This document shows positions 12,371 through 23,344 of a stretch of DNA of 64,000 nucleotides, piece after piece. The position numbers and the translations under genes are program-made. The stretch lies in assembly GCA_039566865.1 (NCBI GenBank), contig CM076944.1:7648501-7712500 (forward strand), read 5' to 3'. This DNA comes from Aurelia coerulea (taxonomy: Eukaryota; Cnidaria; Scyphozoa; Semaeostomeae; Ulmaridae). Each line of letters begins with the position of its first letter. Positions within the stretch are counted from its first letter, which is position 1. The notes under the pieces are model-generated. The model saw nothing but the letters and a program-made list of their open reading frames with translations, did no database searches and was not told the origin of the DNA.

Positions 12371-15300
12371 GCGATAACTGGGATTATCTCATGACTCTAT
12401 CAGTTTGGTATAAAACAGGCCTAAACTTCTAAGTTGAGATGTTACCTACGCAAGAGTAACCAGTTTTAAGATAGCTGATAGATGGGTAGCAAACTGCAGG
12501 CTTTGAAACGTTTTAACTATTTTACTCCAGGTTTCGTTGGTTCATTAGATTTCTTGGAAATGAATTTCAATCAGAGAAGTTTGAAAAATCTTATGAAAAA
12601 AAACAGAAACCTCTTAAATAGGCCCAAAATTTTCGATTAAGCAGCCTCTATTATTTGAGCTTCACAGCAGTCAAGACCAATCGAAACATCTGTCTTATTG
12701 TCTTGACAGATAAAGAACCTGCAATAGAGTTTAATACATTTGAGACCATATGTAAACTCATCTAATTTTTATTCTCTCGAGACTGAGGTTTCGCAAAATT
12801 GACCGAAGCTTTTAGGCCTGTTTTGAAGTCTAAAAAGAACAAAAAATCGTACGTAACCGGATAGCCTGAACATTCAGTTTGGTTATCTAAATTTTGGCAC
12901 GTAATTTTGCTTGTTGATTACAAATTATACAGTAGGATCAGTCCAGTGAAATCTAACAACTTGTTACAGAACTATAGACTCGCAAACCTACGAGCTTCTA
13001 CTGACTTGCATGATAGAAGAAGTATGCGCGGAGACAAGAATCTAAGAAGGCTCAGCATCAAGTCAGAAACGTAGCGAGCGCTTTAGTTACTGGCCGTTCT
13101 CAGCTAGGATGTTCTAAATATTATTTAGATGCAGCAAATAAGAAGTAAAAGAGCTGGAAATAATTGATTTACGATATAAACAAGAAGAAGAAACGTTACA
13201 TTACATTATTTTTAGGCCCCATTGAAGCTGGAATATCCGTTGAACTGATAATTCGTTTACAGGCCTCCAACATTATTTACACCTTTAATGCTACCCATGA
13301 TCCTTCGCTGCGCCAAAACAGGCATTCGTATAATCTGAAAAGTCATCTTGGCCCAAATTCTCTTCATCTTGCTTTTCATTTGGCACAAAAAAGATATTTG
13401 AGAGGTTGGAGGCTGCAACACGTTTTTGCCTTGGATACTAAAAGTTGAAGCATGAATTCGTCGAATCTTAAACATGTATTCGTCAAAGTTGAATAGCGGA
13501 TGATTTTATTTGATATGATTCTTTCGGCCTAAGCAAGCTTCTTTTCTAGTAACTATGGAAACATTACTCTCTTGCTCTGATTTGTTTAATCCTGTTTATC
13601 CACGTGGAGCAATCGGTTTCGGCCTAGAAAATTATTTGTTTTGTTGATGTAACTAAGATTACAAGAAGAAACTAAATTTGGATGGGATTTAGTGGGCATT
13701 TAACTCAGGTGGCCACGTCTTTGCATTTGTATGAGTCAACACCTTGAAAGTTTGCAATGCCTTTTTGTTATCTCACCTAGCAAATAGCAGTGAATCATAA
13801 TCCAGGTTGTATTGTTAGAAGATACACAAATTAGACACAGGAAATCCAACATGTCGATAGTTCTCATTTGATGAATAAGAGAAATAAACCTAAGGTGAAG
13901 ATCGGCGCCATGCCCTTCTGTGTATTTGTGTTCTTGCTGAGCTAATAACACTGCAAGATGGCGTTTGGAATCAGTAGAATTATGAAATGTAAATATGTCT
14001 TAACCACAGCATAAACAGAGAGAACTGCTCTCAAAAGAACTTGTTCCTCTGCTAATTCCTATCAATTAATTTGATCAAGTGGGAGTGATTTGATTCTGAC
14101 TCTCCTCAAGCTGTTTTAAACTGATTCAGAGTGAAAAGTTATGGTATTCTTGCTTTTCTTTGTTATTAGAGCCAATCAGGAATCAGTTTTTTTGTTGGTT
14201 TTATTGTTGGCAGTTAGCCAATGAGAAGAGTGGGTTGGCTTTATTGTTGGCAGTTAGCCAATGAGAAGAGTGGCTCTCTTTGAACTGTTTTGTGATTATA
14301 GTCGTTCGAACCTCAAGGAAGCCCTTCTTGCGATAAGATCTTCTCTGTAGAGAGTTTCTTTGTTATCAGAGCCAATCAGGAATCAATTTAGTTGGCCTTA
14401 TTGTTTGCAGTTAGCTAATGAGAAGAGGTAGCTCTCTTTGAACTGCTTTGTGATTATATCCTGTGGATCTCAAGGAAGCTGTTCGTTCGATAAGATCTTC
14501 TTTATAGATAGTTTCTTTGTCATAAGAGCCAATCAGAAATCAATTTAGTTGGCCTTATTGTTTGCAATTAGCCAATAAAACGGCGAAGCTCTCTTTGAAC
14601 TGTGCAGTTGTTATTATTATTGTTTTATCAAGTTTACGCATCTTAGAACCTTTCTTTCTTTAAATCTTCAGTCATAACAACTCCTTTGTGTTAGAGCCAA
14701 TCAGGAATTATTCTAATGAGTTGTATTGTTTGTACCTAACCACTCAGGATACCTAATGCTGAATATTATTAATATTATCATTGCGTTTATGTATCTCAAA
14801 AGCCTTTCTTGCTATCGTATCCTCAGGCGAGTTAACTTCTTTGTCTTTAAGACCAATCAGGAGTCAATCGAATTAGCTTCACTGTTTGTAGTCAACCAGT
14901 AGTAAGACGTAACTTTTCTCTGCTGTTGAGTAACCTTCGTTGATATTCTTAGTTGTCTGAAGACCGTTGTTTTTTATTGATATTCTCAGTCAAAATTCTT
15001 TCTTTGATCGTTGCAATCTCGAGGAAACCATTCGTTCGATAAGATCTTCTTTATATGGAGCTTCTTTGTTTCAAGAGCCAATCAGGAATCAATGTAGCAG
15101 GCTTTATTGTTTGCTGTTAACCAATAAGAAAACGCAGCTCCTTGTCTACTGTTGACTTTCCTTTCTATTATTTCCTCTAGCAATGGAATTCTTTTGTCTT
15201 CAGAGCCAATCAGGAATAGAAATCTAATCAACTGTATTGTTGATAGTTAGCCAATAAGAAGACCAAACTTTGAATATTATTGTTGCTGTGTTTGTCTACA

Positions 15301-18300
15301 AGATGCCGGTGATAGTCTTAAAAAAACAGCCAGCAAACACGTTCTTTGTGTCATCGGATCCAATTAGGAATGAGTATTGTTAGCTTTATTGTTAGCAGTA
15401 AACCAATCAGGAGACGCATGCTCTATGCAAATGAAATTTTAGCTTTGCCTTGTCATTAAAGAGTTCAGACGTCTTTTAGCCTGTAGCGTTGTAGCTACTA
15501 GTCACTTGATTCTTGCTCGTTTGTCCCTAATGTTTAGACTTGGATTCTAAACTTTAGTTGGTCAAAATTGATCCTTAAATTCTCAAGAAAAGAGGAATTT
15601 TATGAAAATGTTTCATTTCAGAATCCTTGATAACATGCCTTATACAACTTTATGATCTGCCACAACACCTATGGCCTGTATGTAGCCCGTTGATCATTAC
15701 TATAGCCCCAGTTTAAGTTTAGTTCGCAATGTTGTGCACCTCAAAAACCAAAATTGAGTTGGTCAACATCGAACCTCTTATTCTCAAAGAATATAGGGAT
15801 TTAGTGAAGTTGCTAAGTCTCAGAGTCATTGACATCAGTGATCAAGTCATTCTTTAAAAAACGACAATGCAATGCACTGAGAAGGTTATAAATAACAATG
15901 GAGCCTTTTCCATTGACATCAGGCCTATGATAACGATCCATTCATAGCCTCAACGTAGACAGGCTACATAATCTCTGTATGCACTTAGAAATGATCTCAG
16001 CAGCAGCAACAACCAAAACAACAACAGCAACGACAACGACAACAGAAAAATTGAGGGAGAGGGACTAGTGAAGCTAGTCTAGTCTTTTGCCTGTTTATTG
16101 TTATTGCAGCCTCAGTTTCAGTTTATCTCGTTGTGTCACGATGTTGAGATAAGCCTATTGCCTCCTGCGGAGTTGTTCCTTCCCATGAAGTGGTTCCTAG
16201 TTGGTCTCGTTTATCAAATTTCGCTTCCCAGCTGAAAGCTTAGTGTAGATTGAATTAACGGGGAATTAACGTAGCTGTTTGCTGTGGGATGGATATCTAG
16301 GCGCCAATGATCTGTTCTTGCTCCCTACATGTTGTTGATATCAACCGGTTCGTCTTCGTTCACCTTGGATGACATATTTCTTTTCAAAATAAGAATTAGA
16401 TTTTCAAAATATGTTCTACTGTGCGCAAATATTTGAAAAAGAGTAGGTCATGTCGTGGTCGCCTGACTGGAAATTATCTCAGTACTTTGCTGTTTGACCC
16501 ATTTACACTTCAGGGTGGATTTGTGCGACAAAAGACGATTGCATGTTTTACCCATACGCTGATTTTTCCAACACTCCAGTTGGAGTACTAAGGTTCCTTT
16601 AAAGTTCTTTGTGTGGCCTCCATACTGAGCTCTGTGAATTCACGTTGATTCCCAAAGCGTTCAGTGTCTCTCGTTATTTCTCGACGCGTTGGTACCCAGG
16701 GTATGGAATCTTAACTTAATTTTAGATAATTCTGATTGTTTAAATCTGCACGAATGTTTTACAGAAGAGACCCTGCCTTATATTTCACATTCTGGTTACT
16801 TGAAGTCTACTTGCTTACAAGTGCGAGTGTGTTGTACCGGATAAGTCAAAAAAAGTTTACACGTTTGACGAGCTGTGGAATAAAAAGTATGTGGCCGATA
16901 TTCAAAACTTAAAGTTTAATCTATCAGTCAAAGGTCCACTTGGATAAGAAAATTTTGCTTGGTAAAATCACTCATCTTTAAGACCCAAAAATTAGAAAAA
17001 TGCCTGTAAGGGGTTTATATGGTAGTGGAGGATTCCACATTCCATTCTGGCCCATGATATATTTCACATCGAAATTTGCATTCAGTTCATGGTCTTAAGA
17101 ATTTTGATTTCAATAGCGCGTAAATCATGGACCAGAATGGAAGGTGGAATTCTCGATTCCCATACAAACCTCTTACAGGCATTTTTCCGTGATCTTATGA
17201 ACATTCACCTGTTTAGAAATGACTTGAATGATACAATAACAAGGAAGAGAAACGTCCTTTGGATTTCCTTGAACGGAGTTTCTTGAATAATAGTTTCAGT
17301 TTCACATTCGAAACCTTTTCTAATGGTTATGATGAATATGCTGCTGGAGTTCCTTTTCAACGTTATTTTTTGTAGAACGTCTCATCAGGGAACATAACAA
17401 TTTATTGAAATGACAGGGAAACCAGTTATCTAGTTTGAGTCTTCGTTGCATTTATCTTTTGGACGCTGCGTAGTTTCTCAGATGATGCGGTGGTGCAGTT
17501 TTTCTTCTCCGGCGCTGCGGTGGTGGATTTTTACGTCCGCCATCGCAGTATCGGAGAAGCTACGCAGCATCTAAAAGATAAATGCATTGAAAACTAAATA
17601 ACTGCTTTCCCTTTGTTGAAATCAAGGGAACACAGAAAGAATGTGTCTTTGGCTGGTTGTAGGAAAATTATAACGACTCACGGTGACCCAGTGGAAACAA
17701 TCTTTTGAGACTGCTACTCGCTTCCAGTTCCCTCTATGGTGTAGTGAGGATTTGCTGTAATAATGTTAATAATAGTAGTAATAATGAATAGAATTTGACG
17801 TTGATTTTCGCCTGCTGCTCTTTATGTTATGACAATTATAGTGATACTGATAACATTGGCTACATTTGATGTACAACACTGCTACATAAAAGAAATATTT
17901 GATTGAATTACGACCTTGAAAATTCCCTGAGAGCTTATGTTAGGCCAACTGGCCGACGCCGAGATCCTCTTAGTTCGCTGTTATGTCTGGAGGAGTGACC
18001 AAATTTTCTCTTAATCACTTCAGATCACAGCTATGTACATTGATGGCCAGCTGAAGGGAGGCTTCCAAACTGTGAAGGATTACGCAGAATTCTGCGGGAG
18101 GTTCAAAAGCTGGTTAGAGGAGAACAGCTTAAAGTTATGGCCGCCTCGACATGGTGATGTTCTTGCGCAGGATTACAGAGACGCTTTGGATTATGTCAAC
18201 AAAGAGGTATTTATTATCTATCATTATTGCACAGTTACTGTGATAGCGAACCTCGTCCTTCAGGGCCGTATGTTTTTGATAATCGCTTGGGAAGATTTTA

Positions 18301-21300
18301 AAACCTCGCTATCTGATTGGCTTGGATTAAAGACAATGAAAGTTATTGTCTGCCATTCTTTCCTGGAAAAGTACGAATGCATCGGACAGGTGACCTTTAG
18401 CTATCCTGCTTGGATTGGGCGAAATTTTGATCGAATGTGCACAATAATGATGGAAGCCCTCGTGTCGATTAGTCGCTCTAATCCAAATCTAAACAAAATT
18501 TGTTGACATGAAATTAGCTCCAAAAAGAAATTTGAAGTTCAGCAATAAAGTCAGAATATCTTTCAGAAACCTTTTCGAGTTTGAAAAATCACCAAAATTT
18601 GAACGTAGCCTTAAGATTTTTACACGTCACTAATTTCATAATCCACATGGCTTTCTACTTGGTGAATTTTCAGTAGTTTCCGCTATATACGCTATGCAAT
18701 GCAGCTAGTATCTAAGATTTACTTATCTTTGATGGTGTAGAAGATTTAATATGATATAGCAAAGAAATGCGAAGGAAAACGTCAAGGAATTCGAAATTTA
18801 TGGAGTTTTCGAACCAACGTAAACATCTTTAGGGCACCCGGTATATGTGGGCTGTAATTCCATTTTTGAATAGTACTTATTAAAATATTCCATTCTTCGT
18901 AGCTGTCTCTTGTCGCTGGAGAAACAGAACTGACTGTCAATGACTTCCTCAACAAAGCTTGCAATTTCGTAGAGAGGCTACACGAAGTTTGGTTATGGCA
19001 GAACCAACATGGTACTTCATATAGAAAGGAACATCGATCTTCAATATTAGTACGAAGACATGACTGCTTCAGGTTAGATTAGAATATTTAAGTCATTCTT
19101 TTTCTCCGTTTAGTTTTCCTTTGCCAGAATATAGCTTCGATTTGAAGCGAGCTGTTTTCTTGCAGATTGTTTATACCACCTCGAGTATACCTTTTCGCGA
19201 AAGTTCCTTCGAGGAAAACATTCTTTTAAACAAATGCATGAAACCATGAAAATGTACAGTTTGGATCACATTTTTGACAAAGAACAACTAGATTTAATGG
19301 CAATAAAAATATGTTCGTTGCATGTTGTACTATAGCAATTAAACGATAGTATAACAAATAAAGGCCAGTGAATGTTTGTACAGGAAATATAACAAATTAA
19401 TGATTTTAGTACCAAAATAGCGGAGATGTTAAAGAAATACGACGTTTCTAGCGTATACTTGATAACGAGTATACGCTCGAAACGTCGTGTTTTTTACATC
19501 TTAGCTATTTTTGGTAGTTGAATCATTTATTTATTTATATCATCGTTTAGATTTAAAGGCACACTGTAATGGATGTGATTGGTTAGATTTTCAGATGAAA
19601 TGAATAACAAAATTTAGTAAACCTTTAGCTATTCTGAATGGAACGACAATTTGATTTGATAATTTGATGCATTTTGTAGAGTTTTCGAATTTGCACAAAA
19701 GCAATAGACGCTTTAACGCGACTCAGTCGAACAGTTCGTTTGAACATTTATAAAAAAAATCACTTGGTCCAGATTCTGTCGTAGAATAGCTAAAAGGTCT
19801 ATAGTTATTCTTGAAACAAAGAATTTTGATGCCCCACTTTATTCCTTCAAAAGTGAGTCTGTGAGCTGCTTTAAATGTATCTCGTGAAATTTCAAGCGAT
19901 TTCAATACTGGAATTTTCACCAAATACCGTTCCTCAAAATTTCATCTCGCCGTTTTTGACATGATATTCTGTTACATGTCATTTGTTATTGCAACACAAA
20001 ACGGCTGTATACAAAATCACCTGTAATATTTGACTGATGGGAATTTATTTGCTATTTGTAGAAAATATCTTGAAAAAGGACATGTGGAAGACTGGATCCA
20101 ACTACGACTTTACTTCGAAAGAAGAGAAATCTTGAGTCATTGGTTAAAAGACAATTTATGGCTAGTGTCTCTAATAGGAGACAGTGCGATTCAAAGTTTG
20201 AGGCCACCTTTGTGTGCAGCAGAAGTTCCTGTCCCTATGCTGAATGGAGATCCGGTTGCTTGTCTCGTGCAAAGGTATTTATTCTGAATTTGTCTCTCTT
20301 GAATTTGTTCTTGTGCCATGTAAATGCTTCTGCATCCTGCAAGAAAACACTTGGATCTTTTGAAATATTTTCATAATTTAGAGTATTCTGCAATCATGAA
20401 ACATTTTTTATGCTTTTGTGTGTAAGAAAAATCAATCATACAATGTACCGGGTGTCCCAAAAAAAGTACTCCGGTTTGAAAAATCACCAAAATTTGATTA
20501 CATGACCGATCTTCAATTTTCTTTTTTTGCCAAGAAGATCAAGGACCAAACTATTTTCCCAGACATAGCTGATCTTGTAATTGGTTTAAAATTAGCAAGT
20601 TTAGCTCGTTTTAAGGCTACCTGGTTTTGAATCATACTGCAAAAAGCATTTATGCTTGCCAGATCAATTTCTTTGTGCATATAAAGCTTCTGGTTTGGTC
20701 ATAAATGACAGAAAGAAATGCACACTATCATTGATGATGATCAAAAATCGGAAAATTTTGACTGTTAGGCAAGATTGAATATTTTGCTTGAAAAGTATAG
20801 CTCTAAATAAGGTTTTTCAATTTCTACCCTGTTGCATCAAAAGCAAACATTTTAGCATCTATAAATATTTTTGGGTCTTTGACAACACGAGTCAAAAAGA
20901 AAGTTTTATCAAAGGTTTGATAATCAATTTTTGGTGATTTTTCAAACAGGAGTACTTTTTTGGGACACCCGGAAGAAAATTTTTGTCAGTTTTGTTCGGC
21001 AGTGAAATTTTTTTAATTCTGCTCTAACTGCAAATTTTTTCACTTGCTGCAATTCTACATAGCCTAAGGTTTTGATGTCAGTGCGTTTTTAAACTCATAC
21101 CCTGCATAACAGATATCATTTGAATCAAGATATAACGAATTAGTTTGAAATTTTAAAATGAAGGTTTATCAGGCCGGGATTTCGTCATCTTTATCTGCCT
21201 GAGCTAAGTTGTGATCATTGCTAAAAGTAACGGAAAATAGGTCTCAAAGATCAATAACATATCAAAATTTTCTCAAGCTCCATGTGCTCAAACGCTTTTG

Positions 21301-21933
21301 ATTCACCTGGCCCAAGGCTGCATAATTCAACGAATGATGTGAATTCTAACATAGGGCTCAAATCTTTAAAAAGGTTGGTGTAAAATTCTATGACAGTTTT
21401 CTTTTGATTAAATGGCTTGGAAGGAACTTAGGGTTTTACGATGATTTAAATTTTTTTGAATTTCTCATGGACTTTTTCAAAAATATTTGAAAGTTTTAAG
21501 GTGGACGTATACCGATCTCGAAAATTCGGTACAAGATGATGAGACAAGGTAGCCTCATCAGTGAATTAAGTATTGAATTAAGTTGTAAAAATTCCAGTTA
21601 GAGTCAATCCTGAAATTTTTCTTATTAATTTACAGATTCCTGGAAACTGGACTGCAGTCAGACTTCAATAAGATCCGACTAAAGCTCGTTGAAATATCAA
21701 ACTTACAAATACGGTTACTAATGGACAAAGTTCGCAATATGCAAGAAGTCATTTGCGCAGACTCTGTAAGGCCAGACCGACATTTCTTCCATGAACCACA
21801 ACAACCACGAAAAATCATGATGACTGGTGCTCCGCAGCTTCTATATCGGAACTCAACACCATTTTATCATTGTGGAGGTCACATGCCAAAGTTTCCCGTT
21901 GACCCTCGCATGTTGTTAGGGCACCCAAGCTGA
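1648..21933 (+). CDS. F-box domain protein, 606 residues, seven coding exons
   Basis: Coding exons by GT-AG and phase: 1648-2061, 10413-10671, 11412-11695, 18024-18206, 18903-19072, 20062-20274, 21636-21933; the 1821 nt stay open to a TGA. Exon 1 has a basic tail (residues 22-75; KRIRKQ, RKRMLDRKRR) that could be a nuclear signal, then an F-box at about 91-136 (LSEEVLLLILERIP...LSKTSTQFRRLC...IWKQRC). F-box proteins bind Skp1 and present substrates to SCF ubiquitin ligases. The rest (139-606) is mostly helical with no WD40 or leucine-rich repeats. Residues about 200-290 (TASQVKSIWGITEEELEEM, then a Lys/Arg-rich helix) faintly recall the XPA C-terminal region. I cannot name the subfamily. Donors after exons 4 and 6 are weak (gtattt), and intron 1 (8.3 kb) could hide an exon. 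Confidence 0.85.
2062..5340. other. Intron 1, 5' part, no further feature recognised
   Basis: AT-rich intronic sequence without a recognisable exon, long inverted repeat or tandem array. A perfect CRE-type palindrome TGACGTCA at 4988-4995 is the only short motif that stood out, and it has no supporting context. Confidence 0.5.
5351..5658. mobile_element. GC-rich MITE with internal CCCGGGCATTTGA repeats
   Basis: Terminal inverted repeats begin ATGTCTCGTTCAATTCCTG on the left and end with its reverse complement on the right, continuing through CCCTGA and a C/G run. Between them 'ccccgggcatttga' followed by 'aatttttccccggcc' is repeated four to five times, alternating GC and AT blocks. It is non-coding and sits in intron 1 of the F-box gene. 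The target duplication is not clear. Confidence 0.8.
6085..6330. repeat. Two direct copies of a 'gactcgaacccccggtgga' block
   Basis: A block of about 60 bp (tgactcgaacccccggtgga...aagcacactgtggagagagttatc) at about 6095 recurs diverged at about 6262. Read on the minus strand it contains GGTTCGAGTCA, a tRNA B-box-like string, so it may be a tRNA-derived SINE remnant. No complete tRNA can be folded from it by eye. Confidence 0.4.
7310..7511. mobile_element. MITE, AATAGACAAAATCGGCTAAGG family, copy 1
   Basis: Short palindromic element. The right end reads CCTTAGCCGATTTTGTCTATT and the left end TAATCGGCTCAGGTTTG. The arms contain ATTTCAAGTCATGTGA and its complement. Homologous copies lie at 23962-24149 and 62066-62427, with a fragment at 58886-58917. 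It lies in intron 1 of the F-box gene. Confidence 0.8.
8035..8170. repeat. Degenerate GAAT tetranucleotide repeat
   Basis: Runs of 'gaatgaatgaacgaatgaatg' continue with interruptions for about 130 bp. This is simple-sequence DNA within intron 1; the reading frame through it on the minus strand is an artefact of the repeat. Confidence 0.75.
9162..9345. mobile_element. MITE, AATAGACCTTTTAGC family, copy 1
   Basis: About 184 bp. The left end ATAGACCTTTTAGCTATTCT is mirrored at the right by AGAAAAGCTAAAAAGTCTATT. The interior carries 'tatcactattgtgcacattcgaaa', which is shared by all copies (19617, 25606, 52686, 58484, 62155). Its termini share AATAGAC with the CGGCTAAGG family, so both may depend on one transposase. 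No transposase is encoded. Confidence 0.85.
9805..10231. mobile_element. MITE with TACAGTA...CCCGCATATAAGAAC ends
   Basis: The left end TACAGTAAATCCCCGCATAT continues AAGAACCTAC and is matched at the right by GTAGGTTCTTATATGCGGGC then ATGTACTGTA. 'aagaacct' recurs several times inside. It is non-coding and lies about 180 bp before exon 2 of the F-box gene. Confidence 0.8.
11758..11787. repeat. (GTT)n microsatellite
   Basis: About ten GTT units with one GCT interruption, 60 bp downstream of an F-box gene exon. A longer tract of the same unit lies at about 12319-12370. Confidence 0.9.
12075..12227. mobile_element. Hairpin MITE with TTAAAGGGTCTGTTTCATCC ends
   Basis: Almost the whole 153 bp folds on itself: TTAAAGGGTCTGTTTCATCC on the left, GGATGAAACAGACCCTTTAA on the right. 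Inner arms are also complementary (ccttgcacgtgc / gcacgtgcaagg; gccattttcatggg / gccatcaaaatggc). It is a minimal palindromic element in the long intron 3. Confidence 0.85.
12319..12370. repeat. (GTT)n microsatellite
   Basis: An uninterrupted GTT tract of about 16 units in the intron between exons 3 and 4 of the F-box gene. It generates a poly-valine reading frame that is not a gene. Confidence 0.9.
14150..15425. repeat. Intronic tandem array of CCAAT-bearing units, about 130-200 bp each
   Basis: 'agagccaatcaggaat' recurs near 14170, 14369, 14527, 14693, 14848, 15076, 15201 and, diverged, 15357. Each copy is followed about 40 bp later by 'gcagttagccaatgagaaga' or a variant, then by a conserved 'ctctttgaactg' and 'gataagatcttct' segment. 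So each unit carries two CCAAT boxes in the same orientation at near-constant spacing. Unit length drifts and copies are diverged, so the array is old. It may be a satellite seed or an intronic NF-Y-binding cluster. Confidence 0.8.
16995..17187. mobile_element. Hairpin MITE with AAAAATGCCTGTAAG ends
   Basis: Left arm 'aaaaatgcctgtaaggggtt' then 'ccattctggcccatgat'; right arm reads back as 'atcatggaccagaatgg' and 'cctcttacaggcattttt'. The arms are about 60 bp with some mismatches. Intronic and non-coding. Confidence 0.75.
17447..17586. mobile_element. Hairpin element with TGCATTTATCTTTT ends
   Basis: Left TGCATTTATCTTTTGGACGC then TGCGTAG; right CTACGCAGCATCTAAAAGAT then AAATGCA: 27-bp arms with two mismatches. 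A GC-rich 'ctgcggtggtg' core is repeated inside. It lies about 440 bp upstream of exon 4. Confidence 0.75.
19436..19540. repeat. Palindrome with GAAACGTCGT tail, dispersed repeat
   Basis: ACGACGTTTC and AGCGTATACT are followed, after 8 bp, by AGTATACGCT and GAAACGTCGT, giving a near-perfect hairpin. The tail 'catcttagctatttttggta' plus 'aatcatttatt' is shared with a copy at about 8487-8575. The stem-GAAAC layout recalls hammerhead-like motifs of Penelope-type retroelements, but the CUGANGA box is not intact here. Confidence 0.5.
19617..19803. mobile_element. MITE, AATAGACCTTTTAGC family, degraded copy 2
   Basis: The ends 'acctttagctattctgaa' and 'agaatagctaaaaggtctat' remain, and the interior 'tttgtagagttttcgaatttgcacaa' is recognisable. 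It is more diverged than the copies at 58484 and 62155. Confidence 0.7.
20448..20972. mobile_element. Palindromic TA-target element, CCGGGTGTCCC family
   Basis: The left end after TA is CCGGGTGTCCCAAAAAAAGT then ACTCCGGTTTG and 'aaaaatcaccaaaattt'; the right end is the complement, finishing GGGACACCCGG. Most of the 525 bp is one long inverted repeat. Tc1/mariner-type non-autonomous elements have such ends and TA targets (family knowledge). Related copies: 45774, 53624, 55382, 57363 and 59661. Confidence 0.85.
21350..21445. repeat. Solo arm of an AGCATAGG-related MITE
   Basis: 'agggctcaaatctttaaaaaggttggtgtaaaattct' plus 'aatggcttggaaggaactta' matches one arm of the elements at 25888 and 54768, and matches 47143-47240 more closely. 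No opposite arm is seen. It lies in the last intron of the F-box gene. Confidence 0.65.
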
Positions 21934-22299
21934 GAATGTAAGTCAGTGGACTTGCTGTCGAGGCAAGTCATGATTGAAGTAGTGTATTGATCGGAGAATC
22001 CTGGCTATTTATCATGGACTCCTGGAGATTAACATAACATCGTCCACTTTCTTCGCTAGAGATTTGAAGTAATTTGATTGAGCGATGAATTGCAGTGCTT
22101 TGGGCGATCCCTCTAGATCAGACTGTCTCGCCTCGCAGTAGATGTCAGGTGAAAATATCCGCGAAGAAAGACAATCAAAGAGTTTTGCGTGAGTAATTTT
22201 TCGTTATTGCATATATCACCTGGTGCGAGACAGACTTTAGTTCGCAGTGAAACCAGCACAAGAATATTGGGTTAAGTTTTGAAAATCTAAGTTGCAATC

Positions 22300-23341
22300 A
22301 ACAAGGACAGATAATGTTACAATAGAACTCGCTACTTTTCATTGACACCTGGATACAAAGCAAGTTGTGATTGCAGACAAAGGGAATTCCATGCTCAATT
22401 GGTCAAGATATTAACAAAAACAAAGCAAGCCGCAAAAATTGCCCTGAAACTTGGGTCGCTAGCGCGCTCGTTGTGCATTCCAAATATGGTTTTTAAGAGC
22501 AAATATTAGCACATATCGAAAGGAGAAGGATATATCTATACTTCTGCCTCGGGCATTTGATTCTTTTCGTACAGAAGCTGAGCAGTAAGTGTTTTAATTA
22601 CACCTAAAAAGTACGAGAATTTGAATCCCCTCCCAATTGGCTTCTGCAAAAAATAAATAAAATGCCTGAGGCAGAAGTTTAGATATATCTTTCTTCTTTC
22701 GATATGTGCTAATATTTGCTCTTAAAAACCATTTTTGGAATAGACCATTTCGCAATTTGGAGAAAGAGACTGAGGAGAGCGCGGCCCATTCTGACAGCCT
22801 TGGCAACAGGGAAATCTAGGGAATCCCCTCTTCTGCAGTGCAAAGTGTACGGTTGGCGGCTCGCTCGCATCTCTATCCAAACTCAAGTTATTTTCGATTT
22901 ATTTGCAACTTCCAAGAGTTATGTGATGCTTGTTTAGTATGGTAAGTGTTGTCTTTGGACTATTTAGCCGTTTTGCAATCTTTTCGCTCATTTGTGAATT
23001 TATTTTGAGCCATTTTATTTCAGTTGTTTCCCTCGACTTTGAAACGGCTCAGTTTAGGCCCAGCTGCAGAAGAGGGGATTTCCTAGATTTCCTACTTGTT
23101 GCCAAGGCTGTCAGAATCGGCCGCGCTATCCTCAGTCCCTTTTCCAAATTGCGAAATGGTCTATGCACAACGAGCCCTCTAGCGACCCGAGTTTCAGGGC
23201 AATTTTTGCGGCTTGCTTTGTTTTTGTTTATGTCTTGACCAACCGAGCATGGAATTCCCTTTGTCTGCAATCACAATTTGCTTTGTATCTAGGTGTCAAT
23301 GAAAAGTAGCGAGTTCTATTGTAACATTATCTGTCCTTGTT
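22300..23341. mobile_element. 1.04-kb MITE with about 180-bp inverted repeats, containing a nested element
   Basis: Left ACAAGGACAGATAATGTTAC, continuing through 'cgctacttttcattgacacct' and 'aagcaagccgcaaaaattgccctgaaac', is mirrored by the right arm ending GTAACATTATCTGTCCTTGT. A second palindrome (22478-22740) has been inserted into the left arm only. The element begins about 370 bp downstream of the F-box stop codon and may lie in or near the 3' end of that transcription unit. Confidence 0.85.
22478..22740. mobile_element. Nested palindromic element with TTCCAAA...TTTGGAA ends
   Basis: Left TTCCAAATATGGTTTTTAAG and right CTTAAAAACCATTTTTGGAA, with inner arms 'agcaaatattagcacatatcgaaa' and 'cttctgcctcgggc'. 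The intact opposite arm of the host element (about 23155-23170) shows the empty sequence GTGCATAGACC. The insert therefore lies between GTGCA and TAGACC, giving at most a 2-bp target duplication (AT or TA). Confidence 0.8.
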
Positions 23342-23344
23342 CCT

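Noticed and set aside
13164..13448. 94-residue plus-strand frame in intron 3
   Set aside because: No recognisable domain, starts in AAG-rich DNA, and no splice or homology support.
14150..15425. Regularly repeated array that could suggest CRISPR
   Set aside because: Units of 130-200 bp are diverged throughout, without short identical repeats and unique spacers, and the context is an intron of an animal gene.
18033..18506. 157-residue open frame in the F-box gene
   Set aside because: Only 18024-18206 is exon; the frame simply runs on past the GT donor into intron sequence until a chance stop, and downstream exons join in phase at 18206.
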